Source of the DNA: Chinchilla lanigera
Lineage: Eukaryota; Chordata; Mammalia; Rodentia; Chinchillidae
Assembly: GCF_000276665.1 (NCBI RefSeq)
Contig: NW_004955438.1
Location: 10,635,411 to 10,699,410, forward strand
DNA: 64,000 nt
Direction of reading: 5' to 3'
A program made the translations under genes and the position numbers. Positions 1 to 11,597 of the stretch are shown in pieces. Positions within the stretch are counted from its first letter, which is position 1. Each line of letters starts with the position of its first letter. The notes beneath the pieces are model-generated. The model ran no database searches. It saw only the letters and a program-made list of their open reading frames with translations, and was not told the origin of the DNA.

Positions 1-345
1 GGACCTGTATGTAGAAGTTCTCATAGATTTCCTCAGGATTTGGACAATTTTAAGAAAAGGCAGCCATAAGGAGCTGGTGCCATCATAGCTTTCTATGATA
101 GTCCACACTGTTTCCCAGATGCAGCCTACACTTATTCTTTGTTTTTACCCTCTTTTTCACTTTACTGGGACAAACCTTGCTCTATAGAGCCCTGTTTCTC
201 TCCCACTCTTTACTTTTACTTTCTCAGATAAACTTTGCTACTGCTTTTTGCTTGTTTTTTCCAAGTCTTTGTTCAAGACAAAAAGAACCTGGAATTGAAC
301 TCCAGAAGAAGTGAGCAATCAGATCCTCGTAACATTTAGTTGGAG
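1..345 (+). mobile_element. possible ERV LTR 3' end
   Basis: The pattern resembles a class I ERV LTR end: CTTTACTGGGACAAACC, a run of CT-rich sequence, a hexamer-like ATAAACTTTGCTACTG, then AACCTGGAATTGAACTCC and ATCCTCGTAACATTTAG/TTGGAGAGCC, which could be the LTR end and a primer-binding-like site. The family is not identified. Confidence 0.35.
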
Positions 346-429
346 AGCCATTTTTTAGAAACAAGCTGCTCAATAACACTAGTACTGTTGTAATTGTGAG
401 TAAGTTATTTGTTCATTTGCTGATAGATA

Positions 430-2700
430 AACAGGGAGTTTCTGAGATTTAGCTATTATGAACATGGGTATGCATGCATCACTGTAATATGATGTCTTGA
501 ATTCTTTGGTGAAGATACCTAAAAAGGGTCAAATGGAATTTCTAGTTTTAGTTGTTTTGAGGGATGCCATACTGATTTCCACAGGGAAGTACTGGTTTAC
601 ATTCCCAGCAACAATGTAGATAGGTTCCTTTTCCCCACAACCTCACCAACATTTGTTATTAGTTATTATTTCTGCTTCCTCTATTCCATTCCACTGATCC
701 ATGTATCTATTTTTGTGCCAGTACCATGCTGTTTTAATCACAGTGGCTTTGTAGTATAACCTCAAATCTGGGATTGTGATGCCCCCCTGCTTTGATTTGT
801 TATTGAGGATTGCTTTTGCCATCTTGGGTCTTTTCTTGTTTCATGTGAATTTTGTGGTTGTTTTCTGTAGATCTGTGAGAAATGCTACAAGAATTTTGAT
901 TTGGATAGCATCAAATCTATATGCCAATTTTGGAAGCATATCCATTTTGATTATATTGGTTCTGCCTACCCAGGAACACGGGCTATATTTCCATTTTCCG
1001 ATGTCCTCCTTGATTGCTTTTTTCCAAGTGATATAATTTCCATTGCTGAGGCCTTTAATTTTGTTGGATAGGTCGATTTCTATGTATTTAATTTTTCTTG
1101 ATGATATTATGAATGATATTGTTTTCCTAATTTCTTTCTCATTAAGTTCATTATTAATGTACAGGAACGCTATTTATTTTTGTGTGTTTATTTTGTATCC
1201 TGCCACATTGCTGAATTTTATTGTGAATTCTAGGATTATTTTGGGTCTTATAAATAGAGGCTCATGTCCGCTGCAAATAGTGATACTTTAATTTCTTCAC
1301 TTCATATATGTACAGAACCTTTGTACTCCTTCTCTTGCCTGATTGCTGTGGCTAATGTTGTGAGGACTGTGCTGAATAGAAGTGGTGGTAGTGGACATCT
1401 TTGTCTTATTCCTGGTTGTACGGGGAAAGCTTTCAGGTTTCCCCCACTTACTATGACACTAGAGTAGGTTTGTCATAAATGGTTTCGTTAGATTGAGATC
1501 ATCAAGGTTCTTCAGAGGTTTTGCCATGAATGGATGTTGGATTTTGTCAAAGGCTTCCTGTTGGATTGTTCCCTTAACCAATATGTACTGACCTTCTTTG
1601 CCTATTTTGATCAACTTTGGATTGACATCCACTTTAAAAATAGAATAAACATACCTTTTTTTCAGGTTCCTGTTGCATGGAATATTATTTCCCATCCTTT
1701 GATTTTTAGTCTGAGTTTCTTCTTGGTTTAAATATTCTCCCTGTCTGCAGCATACAATTGGATTTTGTTTCTTGATCCGTTCTGCCAGTCTGTCTTTTGA
1801 TTGAGGAATTGAGACCAGTCACATTAAGAGTTACTACTGACAGATATTGACTTATTCCTGTCACTACCTTATTTTCCTGTGTTGGTTTCCTATCTTTCAT
1901 TTCTACTTAACTGCAAGTCCTACCTGCGAATACTACCTGGTGTATTCATTCTATTAGGCCTTTTGTCATTGTTAGCTTTGTTTTCCCTTTCTAGGATCTC
2001 CTTGAGAATGTTCTGGAGTGCTGGTGTGGTGGTCATAAATTTTTTGGTGTTTTTTGTCATGAAAATATCTTTCTTCTCCATCAGTTTTGGAATAGAGTGT
2101 TATGGCTACATCAGTCTGGGTTGGAGATTTTTTTTTCTCTTAGGGGTTCAAACAATTCATTCCAAGATCTCCTTGCCTTGAAGATTTGTGTTGAGTCTGC
2201 TGTAATTCTGATGGATTTTCCTTCATGAATGATTCATTGTTTTTCCTTAACAGCTTTTAAAATTCTGTTTTGGAGTTCTGGTATTTTGACTATATATCTT
2301 GGGGTGGTCTTTTTCTGATCCAGGCTATCTGAGATTCTATATGCCTCTCTTACTGTATGTTAAATTCTTTTTCCATGTATGGAAAGTTTTCTGCTATTGC
2401 TTCTATAAGCAGGATTTTTATGCCATTTGTGCCATCTTCCAATTTTTCACCAATTCTAATTAAACTTATACTAGTCTTTGCATCATATGACAGCTATTGG
2501 ATCCATTTTTCATGTTCTCTTGTTTTTAAGATATCTGTCATTAACTGGTCACAGACAACAGCCCTGTCTTCTACTTTTGACACTGTCCTCACATTGGCCA
2601 CTTCTGTTGTCCATAATTTTGATGAAATTTTTAATCGCCTAAAATCTGCTTGGAGTCTTTCTATGCCCTCTATGTGATCAGGAAGGCTGGCAGAATCCAG
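430..2700 (-). mobile_element. LINE-1, antisense, with ORF1 and an internally deleted ORF2
   Basis: On the minus strand, 2690 down to about 1930 matches L1 ORF1 (coiled-coil-like HIEGIERLQADFRRLKISSK, RRM part with ENFP and KEFNIQ, then the C-terminal domain). It contains stops and frameshifts. ORF2 begins near 1850 with YLSVVTLNVTGLNSSIKR. Its endonuclease part (VDVNPKLIK...YILVKGTIQQE) is joined at about 1550 to reverse transcriptase sequence (AFDKIQHPFM). RT and later ORF2 remnants continue to about 430. The element is not functional. Confidence 0.85.
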
Positions 2701-3056
2701 CCAAGCCCAAGACATCCTTCCAAGCCTGGATCCCCAAATCTGCCACATCTCTGTGTGGGGCTTAAACCTTGAATTGTAACCCACTCACCCACCAGCATGG
2801 AGGAAAGAGGAGGTACATCTTTACTCTTCTCCTTCAGGACAAATGGCAAGTAATTCAAGAAGAGCTGGTTGGGGCCAGTCTGTATGGAACAGTGCAGGCT
2901 GTGACTGCGGGACAGGGTTGGCCTTTGTGCCCAGCAGATTGACATCAAGAAAAGAAACCTTGATCTTGGGATTGTCAGCCACACATTTTTGGAAACAAAC
3001 TCTGCAGCCCAGCCTATGCTCGGCAGCTTCAATCTCTTGGGAACTTTCTGGGTAAG
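2700..3056 (-). mobile_element. possible L1 5' UTR adjoining the antisense L1
   Basis: GC-richer sequence lies directly upstream of the L1 ORF1 on the minus strand. Its position suggests 5' UTR, but I do not recognise the sequence itself. Confidence 0.4.
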
Positions 3057-3752
3057 TGAATTAAGATTTTATGACTGGCTTGCACAGAACACTTTTCATA
3101 ACTTCTATAGTAGTGCTTTGAGAGCACAAGGTGTCTGAGACCACCCACTCTTGGGTTTCAGAAGAACAAAGTTGAGACTTTGCCAGACCACATTTAGGTT
3201 TTAACCATAAAATTTTATCTTTCCTGACAAAAAGAGGTGAAGATAAACCTGAGGTGTTTATAGATCCCTTGAAGTTGTTGCTATGACTGAGGGAATGCTG
3301 AAAACAGTCATGGGCCTACCTGGCCCTCTCTCATCCTTTTGGTCATTAGATTCACTTTAATAAGTGATTTTCTCTGTTCATGACAGATATTTATGTATTC
3401 ATTATTTATGTATTTATAATTGCATTTGTCTAATTCTTTATTATGCTGCTGTGGGCCTCATAACATGAGTTTGGATCTTTTCCTTCAGTTTCCTGAAACA
3501 TTTTTCTGTGGAAATGGTATTAATTTTGACCTTAGTAGAATTCTCCAGTGGAAAAAATATGCAGTGGTGTGATTTTTAAATAAAGTATATCAATTTCTGA
3601 TATGAAGTTTTTAGTAATAGCTCTTACTGTCATTTTAGTATTTGTAAGATTGTAGTTATGCCACTACACTCAAGCCTAGTATTCACAGTTTGTGATAATT
3701 CCATTGTTCTTTAATTCAATACTTAATAAAAGAAGTAGAAGGAAAGCCTTGA
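3057..3752. other. intergenic, nothing recognised
   Basis: AT-rich sequence between the L1 and the 80-bp MITE, with no coding signal and no repeat that I can name. Confidence 0.5.
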
Positions 3753-3832
3753 CAGTGGTGGTGAACCTATGGTACACAAGCCACAGCAGGCTGTTTGTAT
3801 CATTAAAAGCTCCAAAAGGTTCACCATCACTA
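3753..3832 (+). mobile_element. 80-bp hAT-type MITE, copy 1
   Basis: 80 bp with terminal inverted repeats CAGTGGTGGTGAACC / GGTTCACCATCACTA. The internal part GGCTGTTTGTATCATTAAAA is shared with the reverse complement of the element at 37173-37252. Flanking 8-bp sequences do not match clearly. Confidence 0.75.
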
Positions 3833-4950
3833 ACCTATAAAGATATAGGAACTTTAAACTTCCCTTTCAACCAACTTAACTAAATGGACATTTACAGAAC
3901 ACTCTACCTGACAAAAGCAAAATATACTTGCTGTCCAAGTACAAATGGAACATGCACCAGTATGAACCCTTTTCTGGGTCATAAAAAGTCATACTGAATT
4001 TAAAAGGGTTCAAACTTTACAAAATATGTTCTTTGCTGGAGCTGAATTAAAATAGAAACCAATAAGATGAAGACACTGAATAATCTCCCAATATTTGGAA
4101 GCTAACACATTTCTCAATAATCATGGGTCAAAGAGGAAACAGAAATAAAATTAGATAAACGTGATTGTTGCAATATGTTAAAAATCACCGAATTTTACAC
4201 TTTGTCAGTGAGTTGCACGTATTTTATAAAATGACCTACTTTATCCCCACTCTAAGAGCTATTATCTGATAGGAATATAACTACTCTCATTTTTATAAAG
4301 AAAACTTCATTGATGTATACTTGATACAACATAAAACCCAATCATGTAAATGGACACTGGGTCCTTCAAATGTATCCTACAGGCTGATGATTTCCAAGTC
4401 TTCGCCTTCATCCTTGCACTTTGTTGATTTTTTCAGCCTCACGTGTCTCAAATCGTAGTAATTCATTTCTTCCTCTTTCCCTTTTCCCCAAATTATTTTT
4501 TCCTTCTTTAATCTCTATCTAGTTAATGATGTACCTTTCTACTTAGTTAATACAGCAAAAAACCTATTATCTTTCATTCTTTTTTCTTTTCATATTTAAC
4601 AATTTACCAAAACTAATTGCTATATTTTTCTAATGTCTCTGATATTTAGCTTCTGATTCATAACTACTCTACATGTACTTTATTAAGTTCCTGCCACTTT
4701 TTTACCTACATGGCTACTGTCACCTTCTGTCCCCTCACACTCCATCAATCTTGAGGAGGTCTTCTTTCTGAGGTTTACATACAGTTATGCTATTTTCAAA
4801 TTGCAGTCCTTTAGTGGTTTGCTTTTCCTCCTCAGGATTCACTGTAAATTATTGATACTTGAGCTTTTACTTCCTGTTTTCTTTATTAAGCTCATTTTAT
4901 GCTACAGACTTCCCCTCCTTCATTCTATGTACTATACTTGATGATCAAAC
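3833..4950. other. intergenic, AT-rich
   Basis: No gene, and no clear repeat except possible ancient LINE-2 sequence towards the end. Confidence 0.45.
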
Positions 4951-4954
4951 TAAA

Positions 4955-5335
4955 TCATCTGCTGTCTAGTATACCACTTCTTCCATGGCCTTGTACACCC
5001 TAATTTCTATACCTAGAATGCCTTAATTTTCATGATCTGCCTAGCAAACTCCTGTTCTTTTGCTTTTTATTTGGAGATCATATAGTTCTGTCATTTCTTT
5101 ATGCTTTCGAGTGATACATGCGTGCTTACAAAGGTCTCCCCCTTTTCATGTGTCTTACCTTTTCTGTAACCTTCTCTTGCTGGTACTTCTGTTGTGGTTT
5201 ACCCATTTTGTATTAATATTGTTTACATATTCATTAGATTGTGAACCCCAATGAACAAAAGGTGTATGATACTTTTTGTGTACTCCTTATACTTATTCAC
5301 TGCCCATTATGTTTGGGAAATGTTGGTTGATTGTC
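4955..5335 (+). mobile_element. LINE-2 3' end (ancient)
   Basis: Diverged L2 pattern: ACCTAGAATGCC, GCCTAGCAAACTCCTGTTC, then ATTGTGAACCCC and CACTGCCCATTATGTTTGG...GTTGGTTG, in the order of the L2 consensus. Confidence 0.6.
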
Positions 5336-6888
5336 ACTGAGTTAAGCTTAAATTAATTCAATAACTGATAAAATTGTTTTAACATGGAATTACTATTAAC
5401 TCAAACTGAAATCCTATGAAAATACATTGGAATAATTTATATTAGTTCTCCATGTAAACAAAATCTTTTAACAGCCAAACAATGACCTACATCTAAGTAA
5501 ACATTAGGAAAGAGACAGTGAGTTTATGATAATGGCCCCTGGTCTGCATTATTAAAATGGAAAGGCTTTGGTGTGTTGTGGAAGCCATATGAACAATGGG
5601 GGTTTGATATTTAAGAATGAGGTTCGGTGGATTTCTCAGGGTGCCTCACTCCGAATCACTTGTAGCCTTTTCCAGATGGCTGACCAATTACTTGTCTTGA
5701 CATGTACTTGTGCTTCTCTATTAATATGTCCTCAGAACAGAATTCAGTATTATGGAATGGGAATCCCAAATGTTATTCCTTGCTAACTAAATTAGTTCAC
5801 CAGAAAGTGCATAATTTGACTCAAGATGATAACATTCAGTGTTCGTTGTCATTTATATAACTGTTATTCTCTGTACATAGAGTACATTCATTTGCTGCTG
5901 AGAATCCCCTTAAACCAGATTTGAGAACAACTCCTTTACAATAATTGGCTTCATTTTATTCCTTGGTTGCCTCTAAGTTTAAAGAGCTATTCCTTCATGA
6001 CCTTGAAGATGTGGTTCTTTTTCGGAAGGTCTTAAATTCCTTCAGGCACTTGTCTCTAAGACAAATGTCCCAGTATTTTTTGTACCAGTTGCCAACTATC
6101 CCATAGCAATTTCCTAAAACTATTCTTATATTGTACATAATAACTACTTACTTAACAACTTTGACTATATTTTCCCTTATGGATTCTCTGAAATTTATTT
6201 TAAATATTAAAACATTGTTTAATGTTATTTTATGCTGCCAGTTATCTTTCAAAAGATAGTATGGTTGACCCACTCCTCGTGGTTTTTAGTCAATACATAG
6301 GAACAATGATGAGTTATTCTTAGAATTTGGGGACTCATAAGGGCCAATTTAGTAAAATGCACTTAAAATTCTTCTGAACTGTTACCTGGCAAAGTTCGTA
6401 AGGGCTCTTAAATTTCTTAAGTCTAAATCAAAAGAAAAGCATCTAGAAATCTTAGCAGAGAAGTAATGGATATGAATGAAAGCTGATATAAACAATGGTA
6501 TTATCATAGGAGAAAGTTTCAATGCAAGTGTGAATACTTGGAATCTAGAAAGATAGGACCCGATAAATAGGAAGAGAAGGAAATTACGTTGAGTAATTAT
6601 CTGCGGTCTCCTAGGTAGTTTCCTCCTTCTCCTTATTGCACTCTCCTGTGTAATGATTTGTGCAGTCTTTGGATTTTCCTTGTAGAAATAATATTGTCTG
6701 GCAGAAGGCAGTTATTTAAAGCTTCCTGTTTCTTATATTTCATTCTTATTTTCCTTTTCTTGCCTTATTTTGCTGACTATAATTTTCACTACAATCAAAT
6801 ACAAGCTCTGACAATTTCTATTCTTTTCTTCCCCCTCATTTTAAAGGGAATGGCATTTGTAATTTCACCATCAAGAATATTTGCTTGG
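5336..6888. other. intergenic, no gene
   Basis: Unique-looking AT-rich DNA. A 72-codon frame at 5568-5786 has no recognisable protein features. Confidence 0.45.
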
Positions 6889-6990
6889 GGGGCGCTGGGG
6901 ATTTAGCTCAGTGGCAAAGCACCTGCCTGGCAAGCGCAAGGTCGTGAGTTCGGTTCCCAGTACCGGAGAAAAACCAAAAAAAAGAAAAAA
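6889..6990 (+). mobile_element. ID-type SINE
   Basis: tRNA-derived body (GCTGGGGATTTAGCTCAGTG, A and B box regions, ending GGTTCCCAGTACCGG) and an A-rich tail, flanked by a perfect 15-bp target-site duplication agaatatttgcttgg (6874-6888 and 6991-7005). A young insertion. Confidence 0.93.
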
Positions 6991-7119
6991 AGAATATTTG
7001 CTTGGAAGTTTTAGAAGACATCTTTAATTAAGTTGCTATGAGGTTTTAATACTAGGAATGGGTGTTTCACTTTTTAATTTTCTCCTTTTTTAAGTGAGGT
7101 TATTTTTCTTTTGTATTAG

Positions 7120-7227
7120 GTTTTTGTTTTGTTTTGTTTTTTGTTTTTCTTCTGGTACCAGGAATGAAACTCACGACCTTGCACTTGCCAGGCAGGCGCT
7201 GTGCCGCTGAGCTAAATCCCCAGCCCC
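7120..7227 (-). mobile_element. ID-type SINE
   Basis: Reverse-oriented ID body and T-rich tail, with perfect 14-bp duplication ttcttttgtattag (7106-7119 and 7228-7241). It lies tail to tail with the previous copy. Confidence 0.93.
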
Positions 7228-7893
7228 TTCTTTTGTATTAGTGATTAAATTACATGGATGGTATTTTAGTTATTGAGTTTTCATATTTCTCAGAGAAATC
7301 TGATTAATTATAATGATTTGTCTTTTTTCTATTTTCTAATATTGAAGATTCACTTTGTTAAAATGCTATTTTTGTTATGTGTGTTTTTGAATGAGTTTAA
7401 CCTGTGATTTTCTTTTTTTTATACTAATCATTCAGTTCTGTTTGGATATACTATATTGGAAATGTCTAGCATATATTCAATGGTAGTGTCTCACACAGTG
7501 TTAGTTACGTGAATCTGGAGTACTTAGTTAGCTGGTGAAGGCTGATCATTTATGACCGTATATGTTTTTTGATACAGGAGTTGAGAAAGTACACTGCGAT
7601 GGTGTTGAACAGAAGAATATTTAGAATAAGAGCAGAAGTGACTCAGAGGATGGAATACAATATTGTGGGTATTCATTGAAGGTGATAAAGTCAATGCCCA
7701 CAGGCTTGCGAGAAAGGCAGGTTTGAGGAAGAAGAGTTTCAAAAGAAAGATATATTTAGCTATCAATATTTTTCTATGGTAGATAAAATGTAATAAAGGA
7801 GCAGGAAGTGGTGGTAGTACTCTTAAAAAGTATGGTGGTGCAAGGAAGGAAGAGAAACACAAGGTAAGAGTAGGAGATAGCTTTGAGAATTTT

Positions 7894-8070
7894 TTCTTTT
7901 CTTTGTTTTATTTTGCTTTGCTTTGTTTTGTTTGCCAGGGTCTTGCTATGTATTCCAGGCTGGCCTTAAACTGGCTATGTAGCTCAGGCTGCTCTTGAAC
8001 TCATGGCAATCCTCCTGCCTCAGCCTCCTGAATGCTGGGATTATAGGTATGTGCCACCATGCCTATATAC
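7894..8070 (-). mobile_element. B1 SINE
   Basis: 7SL-derived B1 in reverse: GGGTCTTGCTATGTATTCCAG, GGCTGGCCTTAAACTGG with a second GTAGCTCAGGCTGC (internal duplication), CTCCTGCCTCAGCCTCC and GGGATTATAGG. Confidence 0.88.
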
Positions 8071-8900
8071 AAAGAAGTTTTAATTTATCAAATTTTTAAA
8101 GACTGGATGAGACTTTATGTTCATCGGTGAAGACTAAAGTTCTAGTCCTGAGGGAGAAAGGAACTATAAAAAGGAAAGTCTGCTAGTCACATAAATAACT
8201 GCCCAAAAAGATCTCAATATAACTTTAATTAATGGTCCTTACATAACTTGGGACATTTGTCTTCCAGAGTACTTTCACACGTGGTTTATTTAAATATTCT
8301 AGTTGGAGAAGAAGAAAATCTATCACTTGATTGTTTACTTCTGTCAAATCAACATTCAGTTACTACAAAGTCCTCCCAGCAGGAGGTCATCTGGGAAGGA
8401 TAATGGCTCAGGTAAGATCAAGTCCTTCATTTGTCACAGTGACCACAAGCTACAGTGGTGTAAGCAAGATAGACGCCACTTTCTGATCACACAGATGACT
8501 TCTGCAGGACGGCTTTGATAAGAGAGGCTGACAAAGTTTTTATGTGGAGAGTACATGCCTAGCCAAAAATCGGGAGGCTTAGGATGAAGGAAGAAGAAAG
8601 AAGGGCAATTGGGAGACAGTTTTTAGTCTGCACAGGAAGAAAGAGGCAAACTCTTAGATAAAAGGACGTATTTGTACAGTGTTTAAAAAGTCAAAATCTG
8701 TTTGTCTATGTCTAGGTTCTTTATTTACTAGCTCTATGACCCTTAACAAATAGCTTTATTTTTCTTTTTGCACATTAATGTTTTCCTAATGAGATGGAAA
8801 AAAATATTTAGTAGAGAAGGGCTCATAACTTACTAAGAGAATCAGACAACCTAACTAATTGATTTATCCAGTGCCCAGGATATCTAAGCCACAGTCTTAA

Positions 8901-9228
8901 TGCTATGGCAACAGAAACACCAAAACAACACCCAATTTGTAGGCAGATTTATTTAATGTCAAACGGGCACTGACAAGGAATCAGTTCTCCCTCAAAATGT
9001 CAGGTCTTGAAGGCCCAGAAAGGGAGGTTTTTAAGGAATTGAAAGGGGAAGAACAGAGGCAGAATACTTGGCTGTCTTTGATTGGTTCTTACAATGTGCA
9101 TCATCGTGACCAGCTATGTATCACAGTGACCAGCCGTTTCTAAGAGACAGAAGCAACAGAAACTTGTAACAGGAACTGTTACCTAGGCAACTAACAGGAC
9201 TGACTGTAGGGGAGCATTTTCTGCTACA
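8901..9228 (-). mobile_element. solo ERV LTR, copy 1
   Basis: On the minus strand it runs TGTAGCAGAAAATGCTCC...CCATAGCA, with AATAAATCTGCCTACAAA near the 3' end and GTAACAGTTCCTGTT, CTCTTAGAAACGGCTGGTCA internal blocks. These are shared with 51905-52218. A second short GCTGGTCAC copy makes it slightly longer. The family name is uncertain. Confidence 0.72.
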
Positions 9229-9869
9229 ATTAGTTGTGTCATAATTTGCCTTTGCTTTGTAAGGACCAATGTATTGAAGTATAAAATATAAGAGACAAGA
9301 TAAACAACAAACAAAGCTTTATGGTACTTAAGGGATAGCAACAAGTGAGTTAAATATTAGCACTAAGATATACCAGAGAAGAGTAGTTCTAAATCTCATG
9401 GGAACTTGTAAATTTAAAACAGTTTTACTGGAAGCCTTGGAAGGTCCAGACTTAGCGAAACTGCAGATGAAGGTGACACCATCGTGCATAAGAGTACATT
9501 CACTTCGGAAACTACCTGTGAATCCAGAGGTCACACAAAACCCTCCTCAGGATTGACAGTTTGATGGAGTTCATAAAGCTATTACACACACAAAAGGATT
9601 ACAGAGTACAAGGATATGGATGAAAAGGATACAAAATAAAATCAGCCGAGAGAAAAAGAACACAGGGTGAAGTTCGGGAGAGTTCCATACATGCAATCTG
9701 TGGAGTCCTCTCCCCATGGAGATGGACATGGTGTGTTCTCCCAGAATGTGACAGTGTACATGAAATATGCGAGTCTGGTAATCACCTGCCATCTGGTACC
9801 ACTGTTTTTAGAGGGGCTTCAATATATAGGCAAGACGGATGGATGGCATGACTCCATACATTTTTTTAT

Positions 9870-10235
9870 TTTTATTTTTATTAGTACATAACAATAAAGT
9901 ACATACTGATTACATTTATTGCGTCGAGTTGGTACACGTATGTAACACACCTGAATCTCTTTTCATCCCCTAGCTGTCCCATCCCTGCCTGTACCTTCCA
10001 CTTCTTGGTCTCCTCCTCATTTGCAAAAGCTCTATTTGCATTTTTCTCTTTCAATTCTTTTTTAAAATTCCCTTTAGCTCCTGATACCCTTCCCATCTAA
10101 AAAAGAAATCTCCCTGCTTCCTATTATCTATGCTTTGTTTTGCTCTTCATTTATATTTTGAGTTTCTCACATAAGAGAAAATGCAATATTTAAGTTTGTA
10201 TGTCTGATTTATTTCACTTAAGATTGTGGTCTTAC
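9870..10235 (-). mobile_element. L1 3' end, inverted segment
   Basis: Reverse-strand L1 3'-end sequence (TTAAGTGAAATAAATCAGAC and downstream UTR). In a normal L1 this piece follows the segment at 10236-10577, so the element is rearranged. Confidence 0.7.
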
Positions 10236-10577
10236 AGTGCAAATAACAACAAATACTGGCAAAGTGAGGGAGAAAAGGAGGCCTTATACGCGGTTGGTGG
10301 GATTTTAAACTAGTACAATCACTATGGAAATCAGTATGGGGCATCCTCAAAAACTAAAACTAGAAATTCCATTTGACCCAGATGTCTTCCACTTCTAGAT
10401 ATCTTCTCAAAAGAGTTAAGAGGATCATATTACAGTGATACATGAATAGTCATATATATAGCAGCACAACTTATAATAACTAAATTTGAGTATAGTCTAT
10501 TTGCCCATCAACAGGTGAATGGATATAGAACACATGATATTTGTATACAATGAAGTATTACTCTGCCATAAAGAAGC
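10236..10577 (+). mobile_element. L1 ORF2 C-terminal relic
   Basis: Sense L1 sequence: GGTGGGATTTTAAACTAGTAC, CCATTTGACCCAG, CCATCAACAGGTGAATGGAT, GAAGTATTACTCTGCCATAA. Confidence 0.8.
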
Positions 10578-10864
10578 ATGTTGAACTCAGTCTCCATATG
10601 GACTGATACTTTGCAACCTCGTGTTGATGTTTATGGCACAGCTAGCCTCTACTCTGACACTATCACATGTGGCCATTACTACTCAAGACCTGTTGTGGCC
10701 AGCACCCACCACAAACAAAGACATTTTAGCAAGTATGACAGGTTACCTCTCAGAAGCCAAAGGCAATGGCTAGACTTCTCTTTGGGAAAAGCAAAATTCT
10801 TTACTAGTTAGGGAAAGATATGCCACTGAAGAAATGGAAGTTAGATGAAAGTCTAACATGACTA
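10578..10864. other. intergenic, unrecognised
   Basis: A 77-codon frame at 10578-10811 shows no known motif and starts inside L1 sequence. Not called as a gene. Confidence 0.4.
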
Positions 10865-10865
10865 G

Positions 10866-11013
10866 AGCTGGGTGTGGTGGCACACTCCTATGGTCCCAGC
10901 ATGGGGGAGGCTGAGGCAGGAGGATCACCATGAGTTTGAGGCCAACCTTGGCTACATAGTGAATTCAAAACTGGCCTGAACAACAAAAGGAGACCCTGTC
11001 TCAAGAAAAAGTC
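10866..11013 (+). mobile_element. B1 SINE
   Basis: GAGCTGGGTGTGGTGGCACA, GGAGGCTGAGGCAGGAGGAT, GAGGCCAACCTTGGCTACAT and GAGACCCTGTCTCAAGAAAA in order. Confidence 0.9.
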
Positions 11014-11106
11014 AAATATGATCTGTGGAAGATATCAAAATTAAAAATCTTAAAGAAAGATGATGTAGTGAAAATATAGGTGCCAAAGAGGTGATCCAAT
11101 GTAATT

Positions 11107-11217
11107 TTTTTTTTTTTTTTTTTTTGGTTTTGGTTTTTCTCCGGTACCGGGAACCGAACTCACGACCTTGCGCTTGCCAGGCAGGCGCTTTTGCCGCTGA
11201 GCTAAACCCCCAGCCCC
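11107..11217 (-). mobile_element. ID-type SINE
   Basis: Long T tail, then CTCCGGTACCGGGAACCGAAC...GAGCTAAACCCCCAGCCCC. Target-site duplication gatccaatgtaatt at 11093 and 11218. Confidence 0.93.
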
Positions 11218-11597
11218 GATCCAATGTAATTTAAATACCTAGAAACTTATCTGCTAAGATGAAATTTGAGGAGCCATTTGAATGGCAGTAAAAATGAAAA
11301 TAATATATACACAAGGTAGCTAAGATAATTGCTCTACTAATCTCTACAGTTCATTGAAAGGAACAGTTAGTGCTTATATTGTTTGAGCAATTTTGCATGC
11401 CTATATCTAATAATCTGAGCAACTACTTTGAAGATAACAATATGCAATATAATAACCATTTTTAATTTCCTATCATCTTGTTTTGAAATTCTGTATCTTT
11501 TTTTCTCTTTAAAATAAAGAAATTGAGATATATAGACTAGTGATAGTTTCTAAAGAAACTAGTGTAGTTTCTTTATTAAAATTTAGAAGAAAGGATT
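11218..11597. other. intergenic, AT-rich, nothing recognised
   Basis: No gene signal. Possibly old LINE sequence. Confidence 0.4.

Noticed and set aside
2494..3032. Minus-strand frames of 96 and 120 codons suggesting a small gene
   Set aside because: The first is L1 ORF1 coiled-coil sequence. The second lies in its probable 5' UTR.
6889..6975. tRNA gene call from the A-box/B-box-like sequence (also at the other ID copies)
   Set aside because: No complete cloverleaf, A-rich tail and target-site duplications: these are retroposed SINEs.
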